Counted from the first letter of the stretch, positions 1 through 8,073 are shown. The stretch: 11,458 bases of DNA from Burkholderiaceae bacterium (GCA_019752915.1 JAIELO010000094.1:1-11458), one strand, 5' to 3'. Notes: a model not told the origin generated them from the sequence alone. A program made the numbers and translations.

Positions 1-531
1 CTGCCGCGCACCCGCGAACGCCTGCAACCCTACGCCGCACTGGGCTACCCGGTCTACGAAGTGTCCGCCAAAGCGCGTCCCGAGGAAACCCTGGCCATCC
101 TCAAGCCTTTGCTGGCCGGCCAGTCGTCGATCCTGATCGGCCAGTCGGGCATGGGCAAATCGTCGCTGATCAACCTACTGGTACCGGATGCCGATATCGC
201 CGTGCGCGAAATTTCTGCCGCCCTCGATACCGGCAAGCACACCACCACCTTCACCCGTCTGTACCAGTTGCCGGAACTGGGCCCCGATTCGTCCATCATC
301 GATTCGCCCGGTTTTCAGGAGTTCGGCCTGTACCACCTCAGCGAAGGCATGCTGGAGCGGGCTTTTGTCGACTTTGCGCCCTACCTTGGTCATTGCAAGT
401 TCTACAATTGCCGACACCTGATCGAACCCCAGTGCTCCGTGCTGGCAGCGGTAGCGGACGGCAAAATCACCAAAATGCGCCATACGTTGTACGGCCAACT
501 GTTGCACGAATCAGCACAAACGCTGTATTAA
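1..531 (+). CDS. rsgA: Ribosome small-subunit-dependent GTPase A, C-terminal part (5' end outside window)
   Basis: RsgA is a circularly permuted GTPase that acts in late 30S subunit maturation. The frame is open from base 1, so only the last 176 residues are present. Seen, in window numbering: the P-loop GQSGMGKSS at about residues 47-55, the switch-like DTGKHTTT at about 76-83, the G3 motif DSPGF at 101-105, and the C-terminal zinc-binding pattern C132-x4-C137-x-H139-x5-C145. The order P-loop then G3 then zinc finger is diagnostic of the family. The OB-fold and the permuted G4 motif (NKxD), expected before the P-loop, must lie just upstream of the window. The family is usually 300-350 residues, so roughly half is missing because of the window edge, not a mutation. 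The stop is TAA at 529-531. No U-tract terminator is visible after it. Confidence 0.97.
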   Translation: MPRTRERLQPYAALGYPVYEVSAKARPEETLAILKPLLAGQSSILIGQSGMGKSSLINLLVPDADIAVREISAALDTGKHTTTFTRLYQLPELGPDSSIIDSPGFQEFGLYHLSEGMLERAFVDFAPYLGHCKFYNCRHLIEPQCSVLAAVADGKITKMRHTLYGQLLHESAQTLY

Positions 532-576
532 TGCCTCGACGGGCCGGCGCTTGTAGCGGCTCCGTCTGGCACGACG

Positions 577-582
577 TATAAT
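577..582 (+). promoter_or_regulatory. Candidate -10 box (TATAAT) upstream of the TPR-GAF histidine kinase
   Basis: A perfect TATAAT lies in the 130-bp gap after rsgA, giving a predicted transcription start near 589 and a leader of about 70 nt before the ATG at 662. The best -35-like hexamer, TTGTAG at 551-556, is 20 bp away, which is too far to be a good match, so the -35 is unassigned. The kinase could also be read through from rsgA. Confidence 0.4.
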
Positions 583-661
583 TCCCAAGAGCAATTAACT
601 ACCGTAATAAGTTATCGCTGTCAGTCATCACGATTAGTCACACGCCGCTGCAAGGAAGCCG

Positions 662-3493
662 ATGGACATGTTCGCGCAAGACGACCAGGTTGCCGACTGG
701 GAAAACGCCCTGCTGCCCTTGCGCGGTGCGGCGCGACTGCCGCTGCTGTTGCCACTGGCCTGGCATCTGCGCCAGCGCGACAGTCGCCGTGCCGCCGCCC
801 TGGCCAGCGAAGGCCAGCTCTTACTGCGCAACACGCCCATGCCCGATGAGCAGCAACGCCGCTTGAACGCCCGTTTGCAACTGGTGCAGGCAGAGACGGT
901 GTGGCTAGCCGGCAATCTGGAAACGGCCAGCGAACTGCTGGAACCCGCCTACGACATTTTCTGCCATCTGGGCGACCATCAGGGCTGCGCCGACACCCAC
1001 TGGTTGCGCGCCTGGATCGCCATCGACCATGGCGACCACCGCAGCGCCGAAAGCGAACTGGAACTGATGGCCGCCGCCGCCCGCGGCGTACACGATCAGG
1101 CGCGCATCGACGTGGCCGAAGCGGCCACCGCACGCTGGGCCGTGCTGCACGACCTGATGTCGGCCGAACGCCGCTGGAGCGATCGTTTCCCCGCCGGACA
1201 GGACTATGCGCCGGCCGTGGCAGCCTGGGTGTTCGATTACATCGGTCTGGCCGCCAGCCAGCACAGCAACAACGGCGCCGCCGTGCGCTATTACATTCAC
1301 GCCTATGAAGCGGCGCTGGAATCGGGCCAGATCCGCATCGCCGTCACGGCAGCGATCAACATCGGCCTGAATTTCACCATCCTCAACGACCACCACGCCG
1401 CTCTCGAATGGATGCAGAGCGCACTCGATCTGGCGCGCCCGACCAACTGGCCGCGCAGCATCGGTGCGGCACTGGTGCACACCGCCGAAACCATGCGCCG
1501 GGTGGGCCGCCTCGACGCCGCCGAAGAATTGCTGCGCGAAGCCCTGCAAGTGCTGACCCCGCTGCCGGGTGCGCGCAGCTACGCGCATGCCCTGTCCTAT
1601 CTGGGCGATCTGGCGCTCGATCAGGGCGATTATGCGACCGCACTGGAAGCCTTCCAGCGCATGCAGGCGCGCGCCGACGCCCTGCAACAGGCCGATTTCC
1701 AGTCGATCGCCCGGCGTGGTCAGGCACACGCACTGTGCTTCCTCGAACGCGCCGAGGACGCGCGCGCCATGGCGCAACGGGCGGTTGAACTGGCGGCCGA
1801 GCAGACCAACCGCTACAACCACGTGGCAGCGCTGCGGGTGCTGGCGGTGATCCACGAACGCCATCGTTTGCCGCCACCGGACGGCATGACCGAGCAGAAC
1901 GCCACCCTGCACTATCTGTATCAGGCACTCGACGTGGCCGCCGGCATCGAAGGCTATACCCTGCCCGGCGACCTGCACGATGCGCTGGGGCGCGAATACG
2001 CCAACGTCGGCGATTACGCCAAAGCTTACGCGGCCGCTCAGGCAGCCGCGGCCGCGCGCCAGAAAACCCATAGTCAGGAAGCCACCAACCGCGCCATCGC
2101 CATGCAGGTGCACCATCAGACCGAACATGCGCGCGCCGAAGGTTTGCACCACCGCGAACTGGCCGCATCGGAAGCGCGCCGCGCCGAATTGCTGCAGCAA
2201 ACCAGCGATACGCTGGAACGGCTGTCCGCCATCGGTCAGGAAATCACCACCCACCTGAATGCGCACGCCGTGTTTCAGGCGCTCAACCGGCACGTACAGG
2301 CACTGCTGCCCGCCAACACCTACGCCATCTACCTGTGCAGCCGCGAGGGCGACAGCATCAGCCGGGTGTTCGGCATGGAAAACGGCCAGCCACTGCCGGG
2401 CAACACCATCCCGCTCCAGCATCCGCGTGCCAACGCTGCGCGCTGCCTGCGCGAACGACGCGAAATCTACATCGAACAGGCGAGCGCCGCCGACATCGTG
2501 CTGGCACCGGGCACCCAGTTAATGGCCAGCGCCCTGTATGTGCCACTGATCGTCGGCGAGCGCACGCTGGGCGCGATGACCGTGCAGGCCAGCCATGCCA
2601 GCGCTTTCGGCGAACGCGAACGGCTGATCTTCCGCACCCTGTGCGCCTACGGCGCCATCGCACTCGATAATGCCGAAGCCTACCGCCAGCTCAAGGATGC
2701 CCAGACCCAGCTGGTATCGCAGGAAAAACTGGCCGCCTTAGGCGCCCTGATGGCGGGCGTGGCACACGAACTGAATACCCCGATCGGCAACAGCCTGCTG
2801 ATCGCCAGCACGCTGGCGCAGAAAACCGACGAACTGGCCAGCCGACTCGACGGCCCCGGCTTGCGCCGCTCGGAACTGGCCACCTATATGAGCGACGCCC
2901 GCACCGCGCACGAACTGGTGATGCGCGGCCTGACCAGCGCCGCCGATCTGGTCAACAGCTTCAAACAGGTCGCGGTCGATCGCACCACCGAACAGCGGCG
3001 CAGCTTCAATCTGCAGCAGGTCAGCCACGAAGTGATCGCCACCATGATGAACCGGGTGCGCGCCGCCAACCATCGCCTGAGCGTCGAACTACCCGACACG
3101 GTACTGATGGACAGCTACCCCGGCCCCTACGGTCAGGTGATCGCCAACTTCATCAATAACGCCCTGCTGCATGCCTTCGGCCGGGAACAGGGTGGCAGCA
3201 TGCAACTGCAGGCCAGCACCCCGGTGGAAGGACGGGTACTGATTACCTTCCGGGATAACGGCGGCGGCATCGCACCGGAACACATGTCGCGCATCTTCGA
3301 TCCCTTCTTTACCACCAAGCTGGGGCAAGGCGGTAGCGGGCTGGGGCTGTCGATCAGCTACAACATCGTTACCTCCCTGCTGGGCGGTACCATCAGCGTG
3401 GACAGCTCGCCGCAAGGCACCTGTTTCACGCTCGATCTGCCACTCACGGCGCCGCAGCACCAGCAACCGGCCGCCACCCAGATCTATAACTGA
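662..3493 (+). CDS. Soluble TPR-GAF sensor histidine kinase, 943 aa
   Basis: Predicted cytoplasmic sensor histidine kinase. Residues 1 to about 470 are alpha-helical and TPR-like, for example LGDLALDQGDYATALEAF from residue 314 and YANVGDYAKAYAAAQ from 446. A charged, coiled-coil-like stretch at about 470-515 leads into a GAF domain at about 515-675. Then comes the H-box VAHELNTPIGN with the phosphoacceptor candidate His702. The ATPase lobe has an N-box NFINNA (Asn829-Asn833), the G1 box DNGGGI from Asp865, an F-box-like FDPFFTTK and the G2 box GSGLGLSIS near 891. I see no signal peptide or membrane segment, so the signal is probably intracellular and sensed by the GAF or TPR part. No receiver domain is fused and no response regulator is adjacent, making it an orphan kinase here. 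The start is supported by AAGGA at 652-656, 5 nt before the ATG. Function beyond kinase is unknown. Confidence 0.92.
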   Translation: MDMFAQDDQVADWENALLPLRGAARLPLLLPLAWHLRQRDSRRAAALASEGQLLLRNTPMPDEQQRRLNARLQLVQAETVWLAGNLETASELLEPAYDIFCHLGDHQGCADTHWLRAWIAIDHGDHRSAESELELMAAAARGVHDQARIDVAEAATARWAVLHDLMSAERRWSDRFPAGQDYAPAVAAWVFDYIGLAASQHSNNGAAVRYYIHAYEAALESGQIRIAVTAAINIGLNFTILNDHHAALEWMQSALDLARPTNWPRSIGAALVHTAETMRRVGRLDAAEELLREALQVLTPLPGARSYAHALSYLGDLALDQGDYATALEAFQRMQARADALQQADFQSIARRGQAHALCFLERAEDARAMAQRAVELAAEQTNRYNHVAALRVLAVIHERHRLPPPDGMTEQNATLHYLYQALDVAAGIEGYTLPGDLHDALGREYANVGDYAKAYAAAQAAAAARQKTHSQEATNRAIAMQVHHQTEHARAEGLHHRELAASEARRAELLQQTSDTLERLSAIGQEITTHLNAHAVFQALNRHVQALLPANTYAIYLCSREGDSISRVFGMENGQPLPGNTIPLQHPRANAARCLRERREIYIEQASAADIVLAPGTQLMASALYVPLIVGERTLGAMTVQASHASAFGERERLIFRTLCAYGAIALDNAEAYRQLKDAQTQLVSQEKLAALGALMAGVAHELNTPIGNSLLIASTLAQKTDELASRLDGPGLRRSELATYMSDARTAHELVMRGLTSAADLVNSFKQVAVDRTTEQRRSFNLQQVSHEVIATMMNRVRAANHRLSVELPDTVLMDSYPGPYGQVIANFINNALLHAFGREQGGSMQLQASTPVEGRVLITFRDNGGGIAPEHMSRIFDPFFTTKLGQGGSGLGLSISYNIVTSLLGGTISVDSSPQGTCFTLDLPLTAPQHQQPAATQIYN

Positions 3494-3507
3494 GCCACGG
3501 CGAATGC

Positions 3508-3529
3508 GGCGGCGCGCTATCGCACCGCC
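3508..3529 (+). other. GC-rich hairpin after the histidine kinase stop
   Basis: GGCGG-c-GCG pairs with CGC-a-CCGCC around a CTAT loop, starting 15 nt after the TGA. No T-run follows, so this is not a standard intrinsic terminator. It may protect the 3' end or assist factor-dependent termination before the argF promoter. Confidence 0.4.
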
Positions 3530-3588
3530 CTGCCAGCTGTATAGACAGGAGATTCTGCGGCTATTCGCCCTTTGCACCGAATTGCCTT

Positions 3589-3594
3589 TATAAT
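3589..3594 (+). promoter_or_regulatory. Candidate -10 box (TATAAT) of the argFG operon
   Basis: A perfect TATAAT lies 75 bp before the argF ATG, with a predicted transcription start near 3601. No convincing TTGACA-like -35 is found at 16-18 bp; TTCGCC at 3564-3569 is 19 bp away. I could not recognise ARG-box operators (AATTCA-type half sites) around it, so arginine control by ArgR is not supported by the sequence. Confidence 0.5.
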
Positions 3595-3668
3595 TGTCCG
3601 CTTAAGCTAAGCTTTGCTCAGCTGGTCAGGCACCTCGCCCCACACCAGCGCTTCTGTCAGTTGCCATT

Positions 3669-4595
3669 ATGTCTATCCAAAAACCGATCAAGCACTACCT
3701 GCAGTTTTCCGACTTCACGCTGGACGAATACGAATACGTTATCGAGCGTGCGCACCTGATCAAACGGAAGTTCAAAAACTACGAGATTTACCACCCGCTG
3801 ATCGACCGTACGCTGGTGATGGTGTTTGAAAAAAATTCCACCCGTACCCGCCTGTCCTTCGAAGCCGGCATGCACCAGCTCGGTGGCGCCGCCATCTATC
3901 TGAACACCCGCGACTCGCAACTGGGCCGTGGCGAACCGGTGGAAGACGCCGGTCAGGTCATGAGCCGCATGTGTGACATCATCATGGTGCGCACCTTCGG
4001 TCAGGACATCATCGAGCGTTTCGCTGCCAACTCGCGCGTGCCGGTGATTAATGGTCTGACCAACGAGCACCACCCATGTCAGGTATTTGCCGACATCTTC
4101 ACCTATTACGAACACCGCGGCCCGATCACCGGCAAAACCGTGGCATGGATCGGCGACGCCAACAATATGCTGTACTCGTGGCTGCAGGCGGCCGAGGTAT
4201 TCGGCTTCCACGTCAACGTCTCGACGCCGAAAGGCTACGACATGGACATGTCGCTGGTCTCGACCCAGCGCTACACCTTCTTCGACAACCCGTCCGACGC
4301 CTGCCAGGGCGCGCACCTGGTCAACACCGACGTCTGGACCAGCATGGGTTACGAAGCGGAAAACGCGGCCCGTATCGCCGCCTTCGACGGCTGGATCGTC
4401 GATAGCGCCAAGATGGCGCGCGCCGCACCGGACGCGCTATTTATGCACTGCCTGCCAGCGCACCGCGGCGAAGAGGTTTCCGCCGACGTCATCGACGGCC
4501 CGCAATCGGTGGTCTGGGATGAAGCAGAGAACCGCCTGCACATCCAGAAGGCCCTGATCGAGTACCTGCTGCTCGGCCGCGTCGCTACCAACTAA
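3669..4595 (+). CDS. argF: Ornithine carbamoyltransferase
   Basis: Catalyses carbamoyl phosphate + L-ornithine to L-citrulline + phosphate, the sixth step of arginine biosynthesis, in the cytoplasm. The 308-residue protein matches the usual length for anabolic OTCases. Seen: the carbamoyl-phosphate loop STRTR at residues 57-61, HHPCQ at 134-138, the ornithine-site segment DVWTSMG from 221, and the [11 protein letters not shown] motif with His260 and Cys261. It begins [16 protein letters not shown], where [10 protein letters not shown] is a typical N-terminus in Betaproteobacteria, so the ATG is probably right even though no clear Shine-Dalgarno precedes it. argG follows after 23 bp with no terminator between, so the two are almost certainly cotranscribed. 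It is anabolic rather than catabolic by context: there is no arginine deiminase or carbamate kinase neighbour. Confidence 0.98.
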   Translation: MSIQKPIKHYLQFSDFTLDEYEYVIERAHLIKRKFKNYEIYHPLIDRTLVMVFEKNSTRTRLSFEAGMHQLGGAAIYLNTRDSQLGRGEPVEDAGQVMSRMCDIIMVRTFGQDIIERFAANSRVPVINGLTNEHHPCQVFADIFTYYEHRGPITGKTVAWIGDANNMLYSWLQAAEVFGFHVNVSTPKGYDMDMSLVSTQRYTFFDNPSDACQGAHLVNTDVWTSMGYEAENAARIAAFDGWIVDSAKMARAAPDALFMHCLPAHRGEEVSADVIDGPQSVVWDEAENRLHIQKALIEYLLLGRVATN

Positions 4596-4618
4596 CACAT
4601 CAACCCATTGGAACTAGC

Positions 4619-5851
4619 ATGAGCGATATTAAAAAAGTAGTCCTCGCCTATTCGGGCGGTCTCGATACTTCCGTCATTCTGAAATGGCTGCAAGATAACT
4701 ACCAGTGCGAAATCGTCACCTTCACCGCCGACCTCGGTCAGGGCGAAGAACTGGAACCGGCCCGCGCCAAGGCACTGAAGTTCGGCATCAAGCCAGAGAA
4801 CATCTACATCGACGACGTGCGTGAAGAATTCGTGCGCGACTTCGTATTCCCTATGTTCCGCGCCAACACCGTGTACGAAGGCGAATACCTGCTGGGTACC
4901 TCGATCGCCCGTCCACTGATCGCCAAACGTCTGATCGAGATCGCCAACGCCACCGGCGCCGACGCTATCTCGCACGGCGCGACCGGCAAAGGTAACGATC
5001 AGGTACGTTTCGAACTGGGCGCCTACGCGCTGAAACCGGGCGTGAAGATCATCGCTCCATGGCGTGAATGGGATCTGCTGTCGCGCGAAAAACTGCTGAA
5101 ATATGCAGAAGACGCCGGCATCGACATCGACATGAAACACAAGAACGGTGGCGCACCGTACTCGATGGACGCCAACCTGCTGCACATCTCCTTCGAAGGC
5201 CGTCACCTCGAAAACCCGAGTGCGGAAGCCGAAGAAACCATGTGGCGCTGGAGTGTCAGCCCTGAGGCGGCACCGGATCAGGCCGAGTATCTGGACATCG
5301 AATACGAACGCGGCGACATCGTTGCCCTGAACGGCGTACGCATGTCGCCAGCCACCGTGCTGACCGAACTGAACCGTCTGGGTGGCAAGCACGGCATCGG
5401 CCGTCTGGATCTGGTGGAAAACCGTTACGTCGGTATGAAATCGCGCGGCTGCTACGAAACCCCGGGCGGCACCATCATGCTCAAGGCGCACCGCGCCATC
5501 GAATCGATCACGCTGGACCGCGAAGTGGCCCACCTGAAAGACGATCTGATGCCACGTTACGCATCGATGATCTACAACGGCTACTGGTGGGCACCGGAAC
5601 GCGTCGCGATCCAGACCCTGATCGACCACACCCAGGCTACCGTGAACGGCTGGGTACGCGTCAAGCTGTACAAAGGCAATGTGATCGTCGTGTCGCGCGA
5701 TTCGAAAACCGATTCGCTGTTCGACATGAACATCGCCACCTTCGATGAAGACGGCGGCGCCTACAACCAGGCCGACGCTGGCGGCTTCATCAAGCTGAAC
5801 GCGCTGCGTATGCGCATCGCTGCCAATGCCCGCCTGAAACGCGGTCAATAA
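4619..5851 (+). CDS. argG: Argininosuccinate synthase
   Basis: Joins citrulline and aspartate, using ATP, to make argininosuccinate, the step directly after ArgF. The protein has 410 residues, the common ~400-residue form rather than the longer 447-residue E. coli form. Seen: the N-type ATP pyrophosphatase P-loop AYSGGLDTS at residues 10-18, the segment [15 protein letters not shown] near 119-133, and [13 protein letters not shown] near 177-189, all characteristic of the family. The start is ATG at 4619 with a modest GGA at about 4609-4611; the sequence [14 protein letters not shown] fits the family N-terminus. It is the second gene of the argFG operon and ends at a strong intrinsic terminator 12 bp after its stop. 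Confidence 0.98.
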   Translation: MSDIKKVVLAYSGGLDTSVILKWLQDNYQCEIVTFTADLGQGEELEPARAKALKFGIKPENIYIDDVREEFVRDFVFPMFRANTVYEGEYLLGTSIARPLIAKRLIEIANATGADAISHGATGKGNDQVRFELGAYALKPGVKIIAPWREWDLLSREKLLKYAEDAGIDIDMKHKNGGAPYSMDANLLHISFEGRHLENPSAEAEETMWRWSVSPEAAPDQAEYLDIEYERGDIVALNGVRMSPATVLTELNRLGGKHGIGRLDLVENRYVGMKSRGCYETPGGTIMLKAHRAIESITLDREVAHLKDDLMPRYASMIYNGYWWAPERVAIQTLIDHTQATVNGWVRVKLYKGNVIVVSRDSKTDSLFDMNIATFDEDGGAYNQADAGGFIKLNALRMRIAANARLKRGQ

Positions 5852-5862
5852 TTCGTTTTCCG

Positions 5863-5889
5863 GGCCGCTCGCTGAGCGGCCTTTTTTTT
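5863..5889 (+). terminator. Intrinsic terminator of the argFG operon
   Basis: A perfect 8-bp stem GGCCGCTC / GAGCGGCC with a 3-nt GCT loop is followed by eight T (5882-5889). This is a textbook rho-independent terminator. The Shine-Dalgarno of ppnP begins at 5891, only one base after the T-run. Confidence 0.93.
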
Positions 5890-5903
5890 AGAGGATAGTG
5901 AGC

Positions 5904-6218
5904 ATGAGCAAGCAATTCGACAACGTCAGCGTGGTCAAACAGGGCAATAAATACTTCGATGGCAAATGCATCTCGTACAACGTGCTGTTTGCTGACGGTA
6001 GCAAGAAAAGTGTCGGGGTGATCTTCCCTTCCAGCCTGACTTTCAACACGGGCGCACCGGAAGTGATGGAAATTCTCGGTGGCGTGTGCAAAGTGCGTCT
6101 GGCCGGTGCCAGCGACTGGAACACCTACACGGCGGGCCAATCGTTCAGCATCGCCGGCAACACCAGCTTCGACATCGAAACCGTCGAACTGCTGGACTAC
6201 GTCTGCCACTTCGGCTGA
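5904..6218 (+). CDS. ppnP: Pyrimidine/purine nucleoside phosphorylase (PpnP / YaiE family, DUF1255)
   Basis: A 104-residue protein of the small cupin-fold PpnP family, known to phosphorolyse several purine and pyrimidine nucleosides to the base plus ribose-1-phosphate. Seen: KYFDGKCISYNVLFADG, SVGVIFPSSLTFNTGAPE, and the pair of segments DWNTYTAGQSF and FDIETVELLDYVCHFG, which align by eye with E. coli PpnP (YFSGKV, SVGVM, TFSTAEPEEM, DWQVYEAGSVF, SYLCRYL). The ATG at 5904 is chosen because GAGGA (5891-5895) lies 8 nt before it. An in-frame GTG at 5898 would be only 2 nt from that site. The gap from argG is 52 bp and holds a complete terminator, so transcription must come from readthrough or from a promoter inside argG. 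It converges on murB. Confidence 0.92.
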   Translation: MSKQFDNVSVVKQGNKYFDGKCISYNVLFADGSKKSVGVIFPSSLTFNTGAPEVMEILGGVCKVRLAGASDWNTYTAGQSFSIAGNTSFDIETVELLDYVCHFG

Positions 6219-6228
6219 TCGCTTGCAG

Positions 6229-6253
6229 GGCGCGCGGCAACGCGCTGCGCGCC
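6229..6253. other. GC-rich inverted repeat between convergent ppnP and murB
   Basis: A 7-bp stem GGCGCGC / GCGCGCC with an 11-nt loop starts 11 bp after the ppnP stop. It is symmetric for both converging genes, but neither strand has a U-tract, so it may act as a weak or factor-assisted terminator. Confidence 0.45.
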
Positions 6254-6290
6254 ATGTGTCTGCCTAGCGAAGTCTACCGACACCCTCGCC

Positions 6291-7319
6291 TCAGATAAAC
6301 ACCGGCTCCGGCTCCAGCAGCACGCCATAGCGCGCCTGCACATCGGCCTGAATTGCCCGCGCCAGTGCGACGATGTCTGCGCCCGTCGCCCCGCCCTGAT
6401 TCACCAGCACCAGCGCCTGCTGCGGATAGACCCCGGCAGCACCCAGCGAACGCCCTTTCCAGCCACACTGATCGATCAGCCAGCCCGCTGCCAGCTTTTC
6501 ACTGCCATCGGCCTGCCGGTGATGTACCAGCGTCGGGAACTGCTCCAGCAAGGCCGCGCACTGCTCGGCACTGACCACGGGATTCTTGAAGAAACTCCCG
6601 GCATTGCCAATCTGCGCCGGATCTGGCAGTTTGCGACGACGGATCGCAATCACGGTATCGGCCACCTGTTGCGGGGTCGGCGCCGTCAGTCCCTGCTGCG
6701 CCACCGCCTGTGCCAGTTCGGCATAACGCAGATTTGGCTGCCAGGCGCGCGGCAAGGCAAACGTCACTGCCAGCACGATCAGTTCACGTCCGTCGGCCTG
6801 CTTGAAGATACTGTCGCGATAGCCGAAACGGCACTGCGCGGCCGTCATCTCGGCAGTGTCGCCGCTACGCGGATCAAACACCGTGACACTGTGTAAAACG
6901 TCCTTGGTCTCGAGTCCGTAAGCACCGATATTCTGGATCGGCGCCGCGCCCACCGTGCCCGGAATCAGCGACAGATTTTCCAGTCCGCCATAGCCCTGCG
7001 CCAGCGTCCACTGCACGAACGCGTGCCAGTTTTCACCAGCCGCCGCGCGCACAAAATGATGCGTGTCATCGCTGTGCAGCAGCTCGCGGCCCTGCAAGGC
7101 CATGTGCAACACCAGCCCGGAAAAATCGCCCGTGAACAGCAGATTGCTGCCACCACCGAGCACCAGCTTCGGCAAAGTAGCCCATATGCCATCAGCATAA
7201 ACGCCGAACAGTTGCTCGGTTTTCGTCACGCGCAAATACGCGTGAGCGCTCGCAGCGATGCCAAAAGTGTTGAGAGATTGCAGCGGAAAGTCGTACTGGA
7301 TCGCGGAGTCGGAGGGCAT
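6291..7319 (-). CDS. murB: UDP-N-acetylenolpyruvoylglucosamine reductase (UDP-N-acetylmuramate dehydrogenase)
   Basis: NADPH- and FAD-dependent reduction of UDP-GlcNAc-enolpyruvate to UDP-MurNAc, the second committed step of peptidoglycan synthesis, in the cytoplasm. With the ATG at 7319 the protein has 342 residues, the same as E. coli MurB, and is type I with the full third domain. Seen: SLNTFGI near the N-terminus, the FAD-binding LGGGSNLLF at about 54-62, SLIPGTVGAAPIQNIGAYG near 117-135, and the catalytic set YRDS with Arg168, GNAGSFFKNP with Ser242, and the C-terminal LLEPEPVF with Glu336. An upstream in-frame TTG at 7334 would add five residues, but neither start has a clear Shine-Dalgarno. 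The ATG better fits the nearby TATAAT box. It converges on ppnP and is divergent from yajQ. Confidence 0.97.
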   Translation of the reverse strand: MPSDSAIQYDFPLQSLNTFGIAASAHAYLRVTKTEQLFGVYADGIWATLPKLVLGGGSNLLFTGDFSGLVLHMALQGRELLHSDDTHHFVRAAAGENWHAFVQWTLAQGYGGLENLSLIPGTVGAAPIQNIGAYGLETKDVLHSVTVFDPRSGDTAEMTAAQCRFGYRDSIFKQADGRELIVLAVTFALPRAWQPNLRYAELAQAVAQQGLTAPTPQQVADTVIAIRRRKLPDPAQIGNAGSFFKNPVVSAEQCAALLEQFPTLVHHRQADGSEKLAAGWLIDQCGWKGRSLGAAGVYPQQALVLVNQGGATGADIVALARAIQADVQARYGVLLEPEPVFI

Positions 7320-7346
7320 GAGGGAAAAAAGCAAAATATTTTGACG

Positions 7347-7352
7347 ATTATA
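7347..7352 (-). promoter_or_regulatory. Candidate -10 box (TATAAT on - strand) of murB
   Basis: Reading leftward, TATAAT lies 27 bp before the murB ATG, giving a predicted start near 7340 and a leader of only about 20 nt. No good -35 is seen at 17 bp. The short leader is consistent with the lack of a Shine-Dalgarno. Confidence 0.4.
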
Positions 7353-7408
7353 GAGCCAATCCCGTAAAAAACCACGGTGTATATGGCAGTGTCGGCGCTG
7401 TTGTCCGT

Positions 7409-7414
7409 TAAAAT
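7409..7414 (+). promoter_or_regulatory. Candidate -10 box (TAAAAT) of yajQ
   Basis: TAAAAT lies 59 bp before the yajQ ATG in the divergent murB-yajQ gap. The -35 is poor (TGGCAG, 19 bp away), so the assignment is tentative. Confidence 0.3.
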
Positions 7415-7473
7415 ATCAGCCTTAGTTGCAATGGCCATGAAGCCCTTGCATGCCACACGTAAAGGAAATTAGC

Positions 7474-7959
7474 ATGCCGTCGTTTGATGTAGTCTCTGAA
7501 GCCGATATGATCGAAGTGAAAAACGCTGTCGAGCAATCGCAGAAAGAAATCGCCACCCGCTTTGATTTCAAGGGCACTGGTGCTTCGATCGAGCATAAGG
7601 AATTCGAATTGACCGTGGTCGCCGATTCGGAATTCCAGCTGCAACAGGTACGCGATGTTCTGACCGGCAAGCTGTCCAAACGCAAGGTCGATGTGCGCTT
7701 CCTCGATGACGGCGACATCAAGAAAATCGGCGGCGACAAGGTCAAGCAAGTGATCAAGGTCAAAAACGGTATCGAAACCGATGATGCCAAGAAAATCGTG
7801 CGCGTCATCAAGGATAGCAAGATCAAAGTACAAGCCAGTATTCAGGGCGACTCGGTGCGCGTGACCGGCGCCAAGCGCGACGACCTGCAGGCGGCCATGG
7901 CGCTGCTGCGCAAAGAAGTGCCGGAAACCCCGCTGGAGTTCAACAACTTCCGCGACTAA
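7474..7959 (+). CDS. yajQ: YajQ family nucleotide-binding protein (UPF0234)
   Basis: A 161-residue member of the YajQ/UPF0234 family, close to the 163 residues of E. coli YajQ. Family members bind nucleotides or RNA, and a Xanthomonas homologue has been reported as a cyclic-di-GMP effector; which applies here cannot be read from sequence. Seen: the typical N-terminus MPSFDVVSE, then TRFDFKGT near 30-37, a conserved central [17 protein letters not shown] segment, [20 protein letters not shown], and the C-terminus [11 protein letters not shown]...PLEFNNFRD. The ATG at 7474 is preferred over an in-frame ATG at 7450 because it has AAGGAA (7462-7467) 6 nt upstream and gives the conserved N-terminus. 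It is very rich in Lys and Asp, as usual for this family. Confidence 0.96.
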   Translation: MPSFDVVSEADMIEVKNAVEQSQKEIATRFDFKGTGASIEHKEFELTVVADSEFQLQQVRDVLTGKLSKRKVDVRFLDDGDIKKIGGDKVKQVIKVKNGIETDDAKKIVRVIKDSKIKVQASIQGDSVRVTGAKRDDLQAAMALLRKEVPETPLEFNNFRD

Positions 7960-7975
7960 ACCGCCCTGGCGCGGT
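7960..7975 (+). other. Short hairpin directly after the yajQ stop
   Basis: ACCGC / GCGGT with a 6-nt loop begins at the base after the yajQ TAA. There is no T-run, so at most this is a weak terminator or 3'-end stabiliser. Confidence 0.3.
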
Positions 7976-7992
7976 ACAACGCGCTGTCACAA

Positions 7993-8007
7993 TGCCGTAG
8001 TACGGCA
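7993..8007. promoter_or_regulatory. 15-bp palindrome, operator-like, upstream of the flavoprotein gene
   Basis: TGCCGTA and TACGGCA are perfect 7-bp inverted arms around one central G. A -10-like TACAAT follows at 8012-8017, so the palindrome occupies the place of the -35 element, for which no TTGACA-like match exists. That position suits a regulator binding site, but I do not recognise the site and no regulator gene is adjacent. Confidence 0.35.
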
Positions 8008-8052
8008 GGAGTACAATCGTCCTGGACTCCCTGCGCGCTACTACTGCGCTAA

Positions 8053-8073
8053 TGTCGGGCGCCGTGCCCGACA
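8053..8073 (+). other. Perfect 8-bp hairpin in the 5' region of the flavoprotein gene
   Basis: TGTCGGGC and GCCCGACA pair around a GCCGT loop, ending 17 nt before the AAGGA ribosome site at 8091-8095. There is no following T-run, so it is unlikely to be a terminator. It may be a leader RNA structure influencing translation or stability. Confidence 0.45.

Noticed and set aside
621-1133. Antisense Arg-rich open frame across the start of the kinase gene
   Set aside because: Its composition (very high Arg and Pro) is typical of an out-of-frame reading of GC-rich coding DNA.
905-2422. Long antisense open frame (about 505 codons) opposite the histidine kinase gene
   Set aside because: It lies wholly opposite a gene with clear TPR, GAF and kinase motifs. 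Its product is low-complexity (Gly, Val, Gln, His rich) with no recognisable domain, as expected from GC-rich antisense codons.
3580-3608. Shared TTGTCCG-TTAA motif upstream of argF (3594-3606) and yajQ (7401-7411) as a common regulator site
   Set aside because: The match is short, differs by an inserted base, is at different positions relative to the -10 boxes and has no symmetry; chance is the simpler explanation.
4592-5848. Antisense open frame of about 418 codons covering argG
   Set aside because: It mirrors argG almost exactly, and the translated sequence has no family motif. It is a shadow caused by codon bias.
5898-5906. GTG at 5898 as the ppnP start
   Set aside because: It would sit only 2 nt after the GAGGA ribosome site; the ATG at 5904 has proper 8-nt spacing.
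7450-7476. ATG at 7450 as the yajQ start
   Set aside because: The AAGGAA site at 7462-7467 lies downstream of it and serves the ATG at 7474, which gives the conserved [10 protein letters not shown]-terminus.
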